Positions 34,001 through 48,400 are shown, counted from the stretch's first letter. The stretch is 64,000 nt of DNA from Ascaris suum (GCA_013433145.1 CM024188.1:124001-188000), one strand, 5' to 3'. Notes: a model not told the origin generated them from the sequence alone. Made by a program: numbers and translations.

Positions 34001-35342
34001 AAACACTGTCGGCAGTGACGAACTCAAAATTCGTTTAAACATGGTTTGGACTTGTCAGTTCAAAAAATGTCGTCTTTAAAAAAGGAAGCTGTTATACTGA
34101 CTTCTCAATTGGCTTTAGAGTGTGAAGTGCTGGTTTATGGCAAGATAGAATCATCGCACGCATGTAGGATCAAAACCCGCGATTCTGGTCGTTGTGGGCT
34201 CATCGGGTTTGTTGGATTGCACGTACAGCGGAATTGATGGGATATAAGCACGGAACCGTAATAGATGAAAATACCATTGTTAGCGCAGTCGGCCGAAGCA
34301 TCCGTCTGTCGGGCGGAAGGCTGTTGTTTAAAACGTTACTGTGAGAAGCGTTTCCAGTTGCCACTATACAGTAGTTGGTACGATACAGTAGTGTGAGGCA
34401 GAGTAAACTTTGTTTTATTATAAGACGTTGATGCTGATTTATGTGTGCAACTTTCGATACATTTTACAATTCAGTTCGAAATGTTGGAAGAGCAGAGGGT
34501 CGATTCTTTCGAGGGGAGACACAGTTATAGCAGTAGAACGATATTCCAGAAAGGGTATTCTCTACCGTTTGTAGAAATGTGGTACCGCAAGGCGAAGAAA
34601 AGTACTGAGTCAAGATGAAAAAACCCCTAAAACGTTATGTGGGATGCATTTGGTATAAGTTTGACAATTTGATTACATTTTCGATACACCGTTTTCTGCT
34701 CAAACGCAGGTGTGGAGTCGATCGGCAACCATGTCACACGCAGTACGAAGGGTGTCCTTGTCAGTTCCCTCCCATGCCAGCAGCCTTCAGTGCATAGACG
34801 GTTGCTTAAAAGTCATTCCTCCTCCCCTCCACCTTGGCCTTCAGAATGCTAGGCATGACTAAATCCGTCGGTTCAACAGCCGTTGACTAAGGTCACTGAC
34901 AATAGGTCGTGAAGTTGAACTCAACGAAGCGCACCCAGTAGTAACCCGTGGCATACGCTTTGCGGGCGAGAGCTAACTTCTGCTGAATGATCCAAGACCC
35001 CGTAGGGAGGTGACCGCATTTGCAAAGAAAGCAAAAGGCTTGGAAGATATCCTTTTTATACGAATGTGCTGCACTGTGGTAAACTATGGTAAAGTCTTAT
35101 ATGAACGGTATGACCGCGTTCATTAGTGCCGCACTTAGCGTAGTAGTACTTTCACGAAATAAAAATTGTGCCATGGCTATTTTAATATTGGATATGCTTA
35201 TTTGAGCTCACGCAACGCATCCCTTCTACGTTTTTAACCACTTCTATGGGGTGATTGGATGGCTGCGCTCATTGCTGTGTTTTGACGGATACGTTGTATA
35301 TGCAGATATGGAAAATTAACATAAATATAAATGTTTTCGCAC

Positions 35343-35840
35343 CTAAGGATATTCATTATAGGGTTTTCTGTCGTCGATGGATCTGATGATACCTGAAGGG
35401 TTTGTAAGTGGTGGAGGTAGATTCTTAGATCGACAAGTTGGGGCACTCTAGGATCATGTGCAGTGTAGTCGCTGCTCTTTCAGCAACTATCTTTAGATTG
35501 GCCAAAATTCACAGTTTTTCCTAGTTGAGTTCGTTCGAGACGAAAATTTTTTGATGTCCCGATTTTGGTCTGTTCACTTCGGTTTTCAAAATGTAAGTAT
35601 TCCGAGCAGTTGTAGTATCTCTTGAATGGACTTTCAGAGGGGAGTGGGTTAAATGCGGCATGGAACCGCTCCTAACCCACACCTGTTCCTGAGCGTACTG
35701 AGATGCGGGAACGCATTATGTGTCGTGTTAGGTAGTTTTATACGAACAGTTAGCGACTTACCGAAATAAGCTTGTGTGGGCAGCAGGCAACAACACAATA
35801 CGCAAACTATGAAAGTAATGAGAGAGAATTGCTCATTCAT
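35343..35840 (-). CDS. Putative small secreted peptide precursor, two exons, 42 aa
   Basis: Exon 1 is 35840-35762: ATG, then a strong signal peptide (MNEQFSLITFIVCVLCCCLL) ending P-T-Q-A before Tyr-Phe, with a consensus donor TTCG/GTAAGT at 35761. Exon 2 is 35392-35343 after acceptor aaacccttcag. The phases match and add Gly-Ile-Ile-Arg-Ser-Ile-Asp-Asp-Arg-Lys-Pro-Tyr-Asn-Glu-Tyr-Pro and a TAG. The predicted mature peptide of about 18 residues has an internal Arg-Lys that could be a dibasic site. An in-frame ATG at 35879 would lengthen the N-terminus by 13 residues, but the signal peptide fits the 35840 start better. It lies about 0.47 kb from, and divergent to, the KDM3-like start. No family recognised. 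The exon 2 choice is inference. Confidence 0.45.
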
Positions 35841-36312
35841 CCACTGGTTAAAGTTTGATCCAAGACTTTTCAGTCGCATTGTAGGTGCATGTTGCTGCCT
35901 GTCGAAGTCGTATTTTACAACAGCTTGGAATGGAGAACTCGGTCATTTCGGTTAAAACCTCATTACGTTGTTCATTGTAAAATGTTCTGATTATTCTACG
36001 CTTAACGATTATAATCATTGGCGGTCAACGGCTAAACGTTGTTCACGGTTAATGCTTTACGCTTAACAGTTAACAAGAGAATGGTTAAAACAGTATCTGT
36101 GCTGCATTGTTCACTGACGGTTGACGTCATCGATCAGCCTGACTGAAAATGCTGCAAACTTGCTCCGTTATGTGATCAATTTGAGTGGGTATGCGTCGAA
36201 CAACGATGTGCATTATCATAAACACTACGTTCATAAAGGTGAAACAATAGCGCCATCGAAGTGCGGAAACTCATAGGAGAGGGCCGACAAGCCTACTGGC
36301 GTTCGCTAAGAT

Positions 36313-36487
36313 ATGTCGGCAGCCAAAGAAACATACCGTTGTGACGGTTACGGCGTATCGACGAGCAAACAAGACCACGTTACATCGGAAGCTGGTACCA
36401 GCGGTGAAAACTGCAATGAACTTTGTGCCACACAGACGTTGAATGAGTTCACCACGAAAGAGGACAACGAAATCACCTATTCGGACG
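36313..36487 (+). CDS. KDM3-like gene, exon 1 (start exon)
   Basis: Opens at ATG 36313 and runs 58 codons plus 1 nt to the donor GTACTA at 36488. The translation is polar and acidic, rich in Thr, Glu and Asn, starting M-S-A-A-K-E-T. No domain is seen, as expected for the disordered start of the family. Phase 1 matches exon 2, the split codon giving Asp59. The last coding residues before the junction are acidic and continue into the acidic start of exon 2. An unspliced reading stops at once after the donor. Confidence 0.65.
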
Positions 36488-39400
36488 GTACTATAATTTG
36501 AAATGTTTTTCTTTTCCAACTTCTTTTTTAGCGCGTCGGATGCGATGAGTGTTGAATTCGTTAGTTTCTGAATAAAAGTATTGGAAAGGGTCTGCGACTC
36601 CCTAAGTAAACCTCTAGCTAGTAGTGTAAGCTTCTCGAGGACAGGAAATTTAAGCTTAATAGTGCTTGCGAAAAATTTTAGTTTTCTAGTTGAGATGTTG
36701 GTAATCTCTATCCTCTGCGCATTTCAGTGCTACATCTTAGAGACAGGTTGGGTGGATGGTTAAACAAGAATGTTTTAGTATCAGTTGGCAGGAGCTCCTT
36801 CCTTCCCTCACCCATCTTGCACGGTATTTGACCACCGTTATGGTTGTTCGAGATATGAGAGCCAATTACTCTTAATGCATTTTCAAAAAATTGGCAAGCT
36901 GGCAAGAGGCTTGATTTGGGCAAATCTGGGTTACTCCCAGCTGATGATCTCATGGGCATCAAGATGCATATATGCGCTAAAAACTGCGGGAAATTTCATG
37001 TCTTTTATTTCATTCCCCCAAGATCGTACTGAATTTTATTCGCTCAAAAAATCGTATTATTCGTTCAAAATTATTGCGAGAAAAAAATGAAAGATGTAAA
37101 AGTGAAAGAAGCGAAGAGCGGGAATACTGAATGTGCTAGGAAGCTTGCTTCAGCGTCTCGAAATGAGGAAGGATAAAAAAATTATGTGAGCATGAATAGG
37201 AATAAGAAGCAGAGCGGTAGGTCGCCTGTTCACGAATCACTGATTCCTGCTGAAAAAAATGCGCTCACGGGTGCATATATTCATTTTCAACGGAATATAA
37301 TCGGCTTGTGACAAGTGAATGTTCAGTATATTTCAGTATCGTTTTTTCATGTTAGATACAGGTGAGAATTCCGGTTAATTTAGATTCTTTGGGCAGGAGT
37401 TTTGGTTTAATGTTTTCTGTTTCAATTAGAACGAGTTTCATAAAGTTGAAGGAAAGGGGGAGAGGAGGGGGGGGGGGGGTGGAAGGAACAGCACAAAACA
37501 AGAACTAAAGTTGACGCTGTGTTGATTTTCGCAGAATACTCATACAGTTGGTTTCTCCCGCCGGGTTGCATTGGTGTGATATACGACCTTTTCATCGACT
37601 GCGCTCCGCCCTTCGTTCTTCTCACTGTGACAGTCTAATATTGCATAGTTGAAATTCGGGGCTCTTTCGCTCCCGGTTTAGCGAAATTATGTGGTATCTG
37701 TTTGTTCTCGGCTTTGATGGATTCTGTTGATAGATGTCGGCGAGGTTGTCAAAGCATGGTGGCTGTGTTAGCTCGCAGGTTTCGTCTTAACATTGCAGAG
37801 AGCAGTATGTTACGTCTAATATTTTCTTTTTCATCACTGGATAGGTCGTATGTATTGCAGTTTTTTTTTTTTTTTTGCCATTTGATAGAATAAAGCTCGC
37901 CGACTCGTTTAAATTTTAAGGATTTATATATGTGATGTTATTTTGTAGCTCGCCGACAAGTTTAAGGATTTATATGTTATTTTGTGGTTTATTCGTTTGC
38001 ATCTCTCTAAGTTGCGCTATGTTCGTATGTTGATGGGCTGAGCCATGGGGTCATTCGCTGATCATCTTGCAGGCATAATGCGCAATGTGGTGTGGTGTAG
38101 TTTTCCACGGCTTTGATTTAAGCTGTTTAAATGGCAGATACTGGGGTTCAGCTGTGATGGAAATTTTGTAGGGTCCTTAGGGCATTCGTATGTTACTCTC
38201 CGAGGCTTAGCATCAAAGTTGAAGGCTCCAGAGGTCATGCTATTGACTGCTTGACCAGCAGTCATTAGGCACCTCCAATGTGGGCGTCAAAGCCTTTTGG
38301 ATGAAGGAGGATGGAGGGTTCCGAGGCAACCACAGCCAGCACAGTGATGAGTCTGGTAGTTCATTTATTCACTTATTTCTCACGTTTATTGTTGAAGGCC
38401 GAAATAAGCGATTCTTCACCGAAATATTCATCAACACTTCTGGTATATGAATGGGCAGCGTTGATGAACCATTTAGAACGCATTACTGCTGCTAGCACCG
38501 GTGGCACATTGAAACAACTTGAAGTTTAGCAGCTAGTTTTCTAATGGTCGTAGTGTCAATAATAAAGGAGTGTATTCCTCTCATTTATGCGTGCTCCAAC
38601 GATGAAAATTTCCTTTTGAAACTGTTTCAGCTGCGACTAGCGTCAGGAGGTTATTTTCTTGTGTTTAGATGAGGCGAGCGTAAAAACGGCCAACAAACGA
38701 GTCGCCACTGAAGAGGTCAAGTGCGAAGAATCGGTGCTCATTGACGCGAAGAGAATGAGGCATTGTTCGCCCGAAAATACTGCAGACATAATCGAGCGTA
38801 AGGCTTTAAATGTTGGCTCATTTATACTGGTGGATCTTTTTTAGTAACAGGAATTGGCGCTTCGTCGGTCTTATATGTTTCATTTTAATTGATCTGTTAA
38901 CGCCCTCCAGTTCTTGCTTATATATGAAAATGTGAGTATATGTGGGAGAGAAATTGTTGCTTAGCAGTTTCTGTCTTGGAAATATGTGATTCTATTGAGC
39001 GCTTGAAATAAAGCTGCAATTGAACATTGAACTATGTTGACTTGCGTAAAATTTTCTCTTCTTTTCTTGAATATAGCTCTGACTTTCTGAAAAGCTGAGA
39101 TAAGCGGTACACCTTCCCTTCTTGTAAGCAAAAATTAAGGAAACAGGCCAAAGATGTTAGCATGATGTGTACTTTTTTTGGGTTCTCTCGGTCGAACCGA
39201 TCCTCTGCACAGTGCTCAAGAACAGAGATTTAATGCTAAATAGCCATGTCTTCGCTTAACGCTTTTCAGTTTTATTAATTTTGGTCAGTCCTCAAATGAA
39301 AATCCCTTTTTCGCTTTGCACAAATAGGGCAGCAGTTTTCATCTGAAAGCTTGATGCTTTAATAGTCCGTAAAGAAGGCGACCGAGCTGGACGGTGCTGG

Positions 39401-42400
39401 GTTTGAGAATTCTTATGCGTTAATTGTGGGTGCCAGATTTCATCTCTGGGGTCATCTTTGTTGGCGAATTGAACCCGTGGGACAGACACACACATGCGTA
39501 CACACAGATATCGATCGCTTTTGCAAAAGCCGACTAACAATTCAATTCCTCATTTACAATGTTATGTTTTCGAAGTGCACTTTTTGAATGTTGTTTATTA
39601 TTATTGTCTATTTGAAACGACGAAATTTTAGACTACTTAGTTATGTTCATGAAAATCCTATCTAATTCTTGAGACCCGTTCTTACTCGTTGTAATTTTGG
39701 AGGATGATGTGAATTTTTTGGTGCTTCTTCGTGTGAGCCAACTGCTTCTCCTACTATGTCGTTTGTGACTAGCAGGAGGCATAAGGAGATGCACATGGAT
39801 TGCTAAAGAAAGTAGCAGACATGGCCCTGAAATTGTCCCCATAATATCGACGGTGTGTTGAATAATTTGCCCTACGTCACTGAGAGAGGAATGATTTGAA
39901 GTGATGTGAGTAGTGACCAATGAATTTGCTCTTTTGAACTTGGTTTTCGAATAATGACAGTCATAAACGACTTGGTGGCAGGTCCATCACCTGCAGTTCT
40001 TAGGAGGGTTTATTCCGAAGCAGCAATTAGTTTGAGTGTTTTGCTTTTGTATAAATTTTTGCGCTTTAATTAGCAGAGAGAGCCATTTCAGCTGGTTGCA
40101 CTGCAGAAACAGTGGAGCGATCTCAGGTCGACTACAGCGAAAGTGAGGAGCTGAAGTTTTACCAGCAACTCATTCGTTCCTTGCCCCACTTGAAGGAATG
40201 GCGATTACAGGTGGGTCTTATCCGATATTCTTTTCCATGGAGCATTCTGGAGTTTCTATTTTTAGTTTTTGCTGATTACCCGGTCCAGCAACTTTACTGT
40301 AGTGTTGTTTTTAGTTTTAGCTGTGAGCAGTTTTAGCCTATCAGTCTCCTCGCCTTTGCATTCTTCCAAGCATTCTTTCTCCATTCGTTTAGCAGCAGCA
40401 TTCGCAGGGTTTTGCAGAAAGAGGAGGGGAGGAGTTGATGCTTCGTCAAATACTGTGCGGTTTTATAGACGGGGAGCCTTTTCTAGCAACAGTAGTATTT
40501 CAAGCAGCCAAAGCGCATTTATAACGCCAGTCTGTGGCTTAGGAAGCGTTCCGTGTACCGCATAGTTCAGTGCAGTACCTGCTAGAGAAGGCAAGAAACG
40601 TTTTTATATTTAGAGGTGGTCCTTCGTGATGTATCCACATTTTACCTGATCAGCTGGGCTAAGGCGTAGTCACTTGCCCCTCTACCCCTTACTCCCACCA
40701 GATACGCACGCCACTTTCGTGTGGTTATCTCATCCATCCACGACATTAGTCCACCTGGAGTCACGCCGACGCGGTATTTTCCATGCAACATCAAGTGAAC
40801 TGTTTTTTGTCTATGGCGGCACAGTTGAGCATCTTGTTTTCTCGCATTGGGCTCGCTTTAGCCACGACCATTTCAGCGTTGCTCTACGTTCATATTAACC
40901 ACCACCTTGCTATCCATTCCTACTACGTGGATTTAGATGTAAATACTCGTGTATTTCATGCACTAAATGAGAGGTTCACGCTGAACAGCGCAGATGGTTG
41001 TTGTTATATGTTATAGCGAACAAACAGTTGTTCTAATTTGGTTCGTGTCTTTTTGTTTGCGATAACTTGTTTGCAAACAACTTAATGTTCGATGGGCATT
41101 TTGCTAGCACGCTGCATCCATCTCACGTTTTATCTTCTATTTATTTTCGTTCGTACAGGGAGCCAAACGTTTATGCGTTCTGCTGGGAAGTGTTTTCGAC
41201 TATGGGGGGTTAAGGAACTCAAAAATTTCTTCGAAGAGCATCATTTCGCACTTTTGTTATAACACTCGTGTCTATGAAGTGATCTATTGTATCACTCTTC
41301 AAGAATCTGAAATGAAGCGTTGGCATGGCGGTACTGCTTTCAACTTTTGCCTACTTAGCGCTTGTGGAAAACCGTTTAAAGTTTAGACAGGGAATATTGT
41401 TCTTGTTGCGCAAAAAAGTGTATAGGATTTAAAACAGAGAGCATTGGTTTCCAGGCCACCGTCACTGTGAAGGTTGTATGGAGGTATGGAAAGTTCGTAT
41501 TGAGAACAGGTGTGCATATCCAAAAGTTGTCTATTGGTTCCTCGGTAGGTTCAGGCAAGCCGAATTCCATAAGTGACAAGCGCTAGAAAATCGTGGCTAC
41601 CTAAGGATGCAAATGTAAAAATTTGTAGGCTGCAGAGAGTTTAAAGAACAAAGCTTGGGGTTCCACACGTAAGCAGTTAGAAGATCATTGCGCGTTAGAA
41701 GCCCTGATTGCTAACTCAGAACTATATCTGAGCCCCCTTCCTTCTGCACTCCATCCTCGCCTTTCATCTTCATCCCATAACGCAGAGTTTTCATTGAGTG
41801 TTTAATGACTGAAATTTTTATTTGGCTTAAATGTTCGAGACGTTGGTAAAAAAGAAAAAAGCTTTAAAGTCAGAAGTCGTGTTCAAGACAGTGGGGTGTG
41901 GCGGGTATTGAATTCACTTTAATCGCAGCCTTCATGCTAGTGGTTTTATTGTGCGTTTTCAAGCACGCGTCTGTGAAGTATGGTCTGACGAGGTTCTGTC
42001 TGTGTTTGTGCTCGGTGTATGTTTGTGTATGTTCTATCTTTTGTATACTTGCAATTCCGAAACCACTAGAAATAGTGTCACTAAATTTATTACTTGTCTA
42101 GTGTACTGTAGGTGATCTCCTATACAAATTGTCAAGTTGATCCATCCATTTTTGATCGGTTTATTGGTTGTAGAGCTCGTAATTTGCCTGCGTTTGACAG
42201 CCAGTTCGATCGGAAAACCAAGTTGTTCTTAGGGGATTTGCAAAAATTGTTGGTCGCGAAGCGCATTATAGCAGTTGGTCCGTCAGTCTTTGAGCGAAGC
42301 ATCAGAAAAGTGCTATAAAATTTAGACGCATTGACGACTTGTCGGTTTCTCATTTGATCCAGGTGAAACAGCAGAAGGCGATTCTTTTGTAGGAGATTTC

Positions 42401-45400
42401 TACGAGCCATATTATCACTTAAAGCTTGGATGCATCATTGTGCAGCTTTCGGCATTTGGAAGCAACTCGTGCAAGCGACTGTTCCGTTCGGTCGAACCAC
42501 CAAAGCGCGTATCGTGCCAATTCCTTTAGCACACCGCCGAGCTTATTTTACCATTGGTTGACATTGTGCTGATAAGAGCATTTGCGCATTTTGATGTGTG
42601 ATTCCTTTTGCTTGCTTCACGGGTGATGTGTTGCAATCAGGTGCTGCCTCTAAAGATTAGGCTAGTGGAACTTCGTGGAATTTGTTTGCTTGCTGTTTCT
42701 CGCATCATTAAGTTCAGAGTCGATGCTCATAGGTCATGGCATCTGCTTTTTGCCATGGTCATCCCACTCTTGCAACGCTTTGAAATCCTTGCATAACTTG
42801 AGATAGTTTTTCATTTGTGTCATTTGTCTTTCCTTTGTGAATGTTTGCTGCTAAGTTGTTCTAGATGAAACTTCGAAGTAACAAGGTAATTAAATGACTG
42901 GAGAATTTGCCTTATTGGGCTCTTGCCATTCAGTTTTTTGCATTTTCGGCTTGCTTCTCTCGCTTATAGCAAAAATTTTCTGATCTCCTTTTTCTCTCTA
43001 ACTCATCCAGGAATGCTATTAGCAATTTCTACGACGCATATTTGTTAGAGACAACAGAAGTGTTTGAACATTTACTAGTTCGCTTTGTTCATTTCAGTTA
43101 ACTAACCGTGCCCATAGCTGAAACAGGTAGATGTGAACGTTGGTTGAAAAATTACGGAGCGTCGCTGGTGCACTATCCGTGAAAGTTAGAGATGAAAACC
43201 GACTCTGAGACACTCTAGTTCCTCGCAACTTGAGCAAAAAAGTGGCGCTTCGAATAAAAAGTTGAGGTTCTTGGCAGCAAAAGTTACGAGTGTACCACTG
43301 CCAGAAATTTGGAAGGTTATTTTGACAGAGGAAAATGCCTAATTTCAGATTGGTCCATGTGCGAAGTTCTTCTACGAACCGTGTATCGCATGCTGGAGGG
43401 GCGACGAAAAGAGGAACAACTACGGCGGCTGTCGATTTGCGAACCGAATGCTGTTGGTGTCTTGCTGTTTCTTGAATTGAAAATTACAATCCGTTTTGGC
43501 TCTATGCGCCAAGAAATTGACTGGTGACAGAGATAGGCATATTGAAGGCTGCATGGCAGTTAGTGGCCAGCTTTGGGAACCCCGTCTTCCCTATTGACGT
43601 GCAAATGAAGCGCAGCACAAACACTGCAGACGTGCGCAGAAAATCCAGCAAAAGTAGGTAGTGAAGGTGGCAATGACACGGAGAAATATGCGCGGTGGCA
43701 CTTCTGAAGATTAGCTGCGCTCAAGCTTTGAAGCTGCGATGGTTCTTATATACCAGCTGGGGAACCGAGATGCGCAGTAGTTTAACAGCAATCTGGGGAA
43801 GGAGGTGACCGTTTATGATTAACATTAAGAATTTCTCCAGACGCTATGGGGAATGGTGAAGCCACAGGCTTCACCACTTGCTGCCGGGCAAAACTGCTGA
43901 GGCGTGTTGACTCTGCACGAACTGTTAGTCTGTTACAAGATAAATGATGATATGACAGCTAGAGGACTGGAACATGTTTGGTGGTGCATCTTTGGTTATC
44001 GAAAAAACATGGTATATCCGTGGCCAAATAGCTGAATGTGTAATATTCAGTGATGTTGATGCAGTACTTGGAAACGATGTTGAAAATGCTTGATAAGGGT
44101 GCGTTTGGGGGGGGGGGGGGAGATAAAACTTATCCTGATAGAAGAGGCAACGAATAAGAAAGTAACGAGGAGATGGGAGGAGGGAGTGGGAGCAGTTGCT
44201 TCCTTCCTTGATAGGAGGGAACAGAATAGATAGACAGGAATTCCTTCCTGTGACACTGTTCGGTACCACTCCTTCTTTAGCTGCGGGCAGTTTCATTCTG
44301 CCGTTCCTTACGAAGTTCTAACATTTTGCCGAGTAATTATTCTTGCATCGTGAATATCCGTTTCTGTTTGCGATCGTCTACTTCAAGTACAATCGCACGA
44401 CTAATTGTATCAGCGCTTCATCCACCTTAATGCTTTCGCCCGCGAACATGCTTAGCTCAGTCATCTTCGACATCATTATACCAAATTTATGTGATTAAAT
44501 TAAACGCTTCATTAACGACCTTAACTTGTTGGTTTGTGCTACAGCCAATTTAGGTAACAAAAGAAGTTCAAACATTGGGCAGGAAATAAGAGTTCGTGAT
44601 GAATACTGAATGACGAAATCATCTTAGAAGTAGGGAGTGGATTTCACGGTGAAATTGGGTATCTCGACAGCACTAAAATGTGGGCTTAGCAGAAGAGGGC
44701 GGCAATTGGACAACTGCTTAATGGAGTTTAATTAGATATTAGGTAGGAGTTCCAAAGCTACTGTTAATCTGCTGCGGGGTTGGAGGAATGCAAGATAGCT
44801 GAGGTATCGAGGGCAATCTCCTAGCTTTAATTTATTTGCTAATTTATGAATGGGTAGGTGGACAACTTCTCTCATGTTACACAAAATACGAGGCAGGGTC
44901 GGCTCAAACTGTTGGGAGATTCCTTTTAGAATTTGAAGCGAGTAACTGAGGCCTTGAAATAAGTAGGCAATGCCCTAAGAAGGTCGCCAAGTTACATAAT
45001 AAACAAAAGGAAGTGTACATTTGCGAAAGAAAAATGTGTGTAGGAATAGTTTCCAGCTCTTGTAGGCCTTATTTGAGGCAATGGTCGCGGTTAATCCCTT
45101 TTGGCATCGATATTTAAAAACGCCTATAGGTAGCAGTGTCCGGCGCCAAAGTGGAAATAGCCGCAGGCGTGAAAGGGTTAGGGTCTCTTTTCCGTTTGGC
45201 AACAGCATTAATAGCGCTGACGAGTTAGGAGAAGGGGGTCTTGTTTGGTCCACAGAGGGATTTTCAGAGTTCTATAGCACTGAAAGTAAAGGCTGGCGGC
45301 GATCCATTGATTTACTAGCTCAACTTACTCTCCGCACAACGTGAACATACACTTCAGCCGCTGTACCACACTCTTGTGTACCTTCAGCAGTGTCCGTTTC

Positions 45401-48400
45401 GAGTTAACTGACGATCAGCACGCACACAAGAAACTCGATTCTCCAGTTGCGCTCACATTCTAGGTTCCTAACGATCCGAACTGACAGCAAAACTAGAACC
45501 GAAACCAACCTAACGCTATCACTCGTTTTATTTTGTTACATCGACGCAGGACTAATTCAGCAGCTTGCCTTCATGTCACGTATAATAGATTTCTTTCCTT
45601 CCTCACAGGTCGTATTTCTGTCCGACGACCGCTACTGCCGTCAGGTCTTTGATCATACTCTGCTTTGAGTCATAGGTCAAAGTTGTGTCTGTTACTGATA
45701 TATGATGCCTCAAACGCAAAACCTCGAGGATAAGCTCACTCATTTCGCGCCAAGAGCTTTGTTTTCAGAGTTACGACGTTTTTTTTTATATTGAGGGCGT
45801 TTTAATCGATAGACTGTCAAACATCTCGGCGTGAATGTGGCAGGTCTTTTATTGTTTAAAGTTCTTTTTATTTAGGAAGAGGTTGTACGCATGTATGGAT
45901 AACTGCTATGTTATATGTACGAAGCCTTCTTTACAGGCGGCGCGTCAGCGATCCGCGACGGTCTCGCCGACTTAAATTGCGTGATGTGCTTCACTTCAAA
46001 AAGGAAGAATATGTGAAGGCAGGAATCGACGACGATGAATACGCGCGCACTGCTTTCGATAAACGTAACGCATTCCCCTATTCTTGTGCTGCCTCACGGC
46101 TGTTAGTTCAATTGCAAGAGTATTGTTTTTCGTGTTAGTTTTGAAGGCCATTGCCTGCAGAGCAAAAGCGGTTAGTTAAAAGTGTGCTTTAAGTGTGGTT
46201 CTGAGGAGCGAACTGTGTAAACTAGAGTTTTGGTGTACAGTAGCAGTTGTCCTTCGCGTGCAAGTGATATTCGTCCGGCCTCGGAAAAAGCAGATTTTGG
46301 CGGACGTCATCGTTTCGCGAAAAAAAACGGTTTTATTCGGCAAGCTGTATGAGGCGAAGTATGAGACTCTATGCAGACATGTCATAGCTGCTTCACACAA
46401 TGCATTTTGGATGTACTCTTTCGTGTGAGCTATACGGAGAAGGGAGGGCTCAGGAGACGGATCGCGGAGATCTGAGTCCTTCCTCACCCCAATTTTTTTC
46501 GAAATTTAGTATCACCGTTAATCTTAGTTCTCTCTTTCCTAAAAAGCGGATCTCAGTGGTAATCTACATAAATATTAGGAGAGTCCTTAGCATTTTGCGA
46601 ATTGTAACCCGATCCTCGACTGCTCATCCTTTCCTTTTTCCTGAGAATATTTAGTTCTGAGATAACACTGTTGTATATAAAATGATCCGTGTTCAGCAGA
46701 TAAATGGAGCCGTACGCAAGCATTCTTTTCTGTGGAGTTGCGACACAGTGCCATTATGTCACCTAGAAGGCTAGAGAATGCCTTTCGTAATTGAAGTTGG
46801 AAGCTATGAAAAGGGATGCTTTTGACTCTCGCCTCTTTCTGATAGCGAGAGCCGTTCTGCAAAGTTTTGCACAATTCGGCTTCCTTCCGCAACGCTAGCA
46901 GCCGAAAAAAAAATGCAGTTTTGCGGAGCACAAAAGTGCAGAAATAACGATTCATTGAGAAGTAATTTGTCAACGTTTTTTCCTTCGGGGTGACTAGGAT
47001 GAGGTCTGTGAATTGGCTCGGGATCAGTTCCCTGGGGGAATGATGAATCGTGTAGTCAGAAGGATTCGTGGGCCAATGAAAGTTTGCTATACAACATGTT
47101 CAATGAATAATCACGCATTAATCTCAGATATGAGCGCAAATAGAGGGGCGGAGTATCCAAACTGGAAGCTAAGCAAAGATTTTAACTGAAAAACTTTACA
47201 GTGATTTTTACGCTAGACGGATTTCGTTTAGTAAAATACCGTGGCATTTCCTAAGTAGTGACCGAAAGAAATGTTTCATCGCACATTCCAAATTGAGATC
47301 TTTATGTAAGAAAACCGCACTAGGAGAATTTAGTAGTGGAGCTGCAAAACAGGTGACATTAGAGGAATCACGCAGGCATACGGTGCATGCCCCGAAATTC
47401 AGAAACCTCAACGATGGCAACTGCGTTTGCATTGATGTCGTTCAAACTGACTGCCATCACTTTATTGTTCGCTGTCAGTTTGATCAGTTGTGTCATGAAA
47501 CTGTTTCACAAGCCACGTGTGCAAGATAATTCTTCAAGCAGTTTTATTCTGTTAGCACAATATCCTTCCTTACCTAGCATAAACATCACGTGGTATTCTG
47601 TAATCTAACTGACTAAAAGTTAAAAGTTCCATGTTTTTGGTAATAGGAAGGGGAATCAGTGGGAGTGATGAACAACTTAGGAGGCTGTTTTTGTCTTTTA
47701 AAAGAGCGGTGTGCAGTGTTTAGTTGCAGGAACTGATTGCGTTTTTCACTTGTTTATGTAGGCGCAAATCTCATTGGATAATATGGTTAAGTTGCATCGT
47801 CGTTGTGTTTTCCTTGTCATTTCATCGAAATCGAATGCAGCAGACAAAATGAAGTGCCACTATGGGGTGGTTAGATCTGCAGCCCGGACACCGTCTTATG
47901 GAACTTCTTTTTTTTTGCTGAAACATAAGAATTTCACTCATTAAGGGATGTAACGGAATAAAACTGAAACAGAAAGTAAACAGAAGCTTCTATAAGCCGA
48001 TAGAGCTATCTTCGACTGTTTGCATCGTTATGCCAAGAACATGCGAAGAGCATAGCAGTGCAGCAACCTTCGTTTGTTTTATTCAAGCATTAACCTAGTA
48101 ACAGTTTCTCTTAAACTCCGTATGAGGTTGCGGAGAAACTGGATGAAGTACTTTCGTTCTATTAAGAACGGTGATCGCATTGCATAAACGGTCAAAACTA
48201 TCAGTAAGAACTTGTAACGACTAATCGGGGTTCAGATTTCGAGAGAACAGGACGAAATTGTTGATCAGGCGCTGTTTTTATTCATAGATTATTACTAGTG
48301 TACCAATTAAAGAGAAGTGAAAAGTATTTCAGAGACGTCAAAATGCCCGTTAAGAGGTTGATGAGAGTTCAAATCTTTATTTAAATGCAAAGTCTTATCC

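Larger units (their letters stand above)
28853..35342. other. No supportable gene; dispersed repeat and one GC-rich open stretch
   Basis: Contains the poly-C tract, the 30.9 kb repeat copy and a GC-rich open frame at 32863-33186. That frame is open on plus and partly on minus, lacks an ATG and has no decisive splice sites. Confidence 0.45.
36488..45936 (+). other. Introns 1-4 of the KDM3-like gene
   Basis: Between the exons listed separately, introns of 2181, 1294, 3138 and 2484 nt. They contain an imperfect tandem duplication at 37.9 kb, a T tract at 37861-37876, poly-G tracts at 37.47 and 44.11 kb and no further exon I could fit in phase. The ATG-started 87-codon frame at 45081-45344 is open, but has no splice sites that join the gene. 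Confidence 0.5.

Noticed and set aside
36271..36519. 82-codon minus-strand frame
   Set aside because: Shadow of KDM3-like exon 1, which has the better composition and a phase-matched donor.
45081..45344. 87-codon ATG-started frame in intron 4
   Set aside because: Open, but has no phase-compatible donor or acceptor with the KDM3-like exons and no recognisable content.
47293..47608. Two overlapping plus-strand frames, one with a hydrophobic N-terminus
   Set aside because: Both lack splice or promoter context; the hydrophobic stretch alone is weak evidence.
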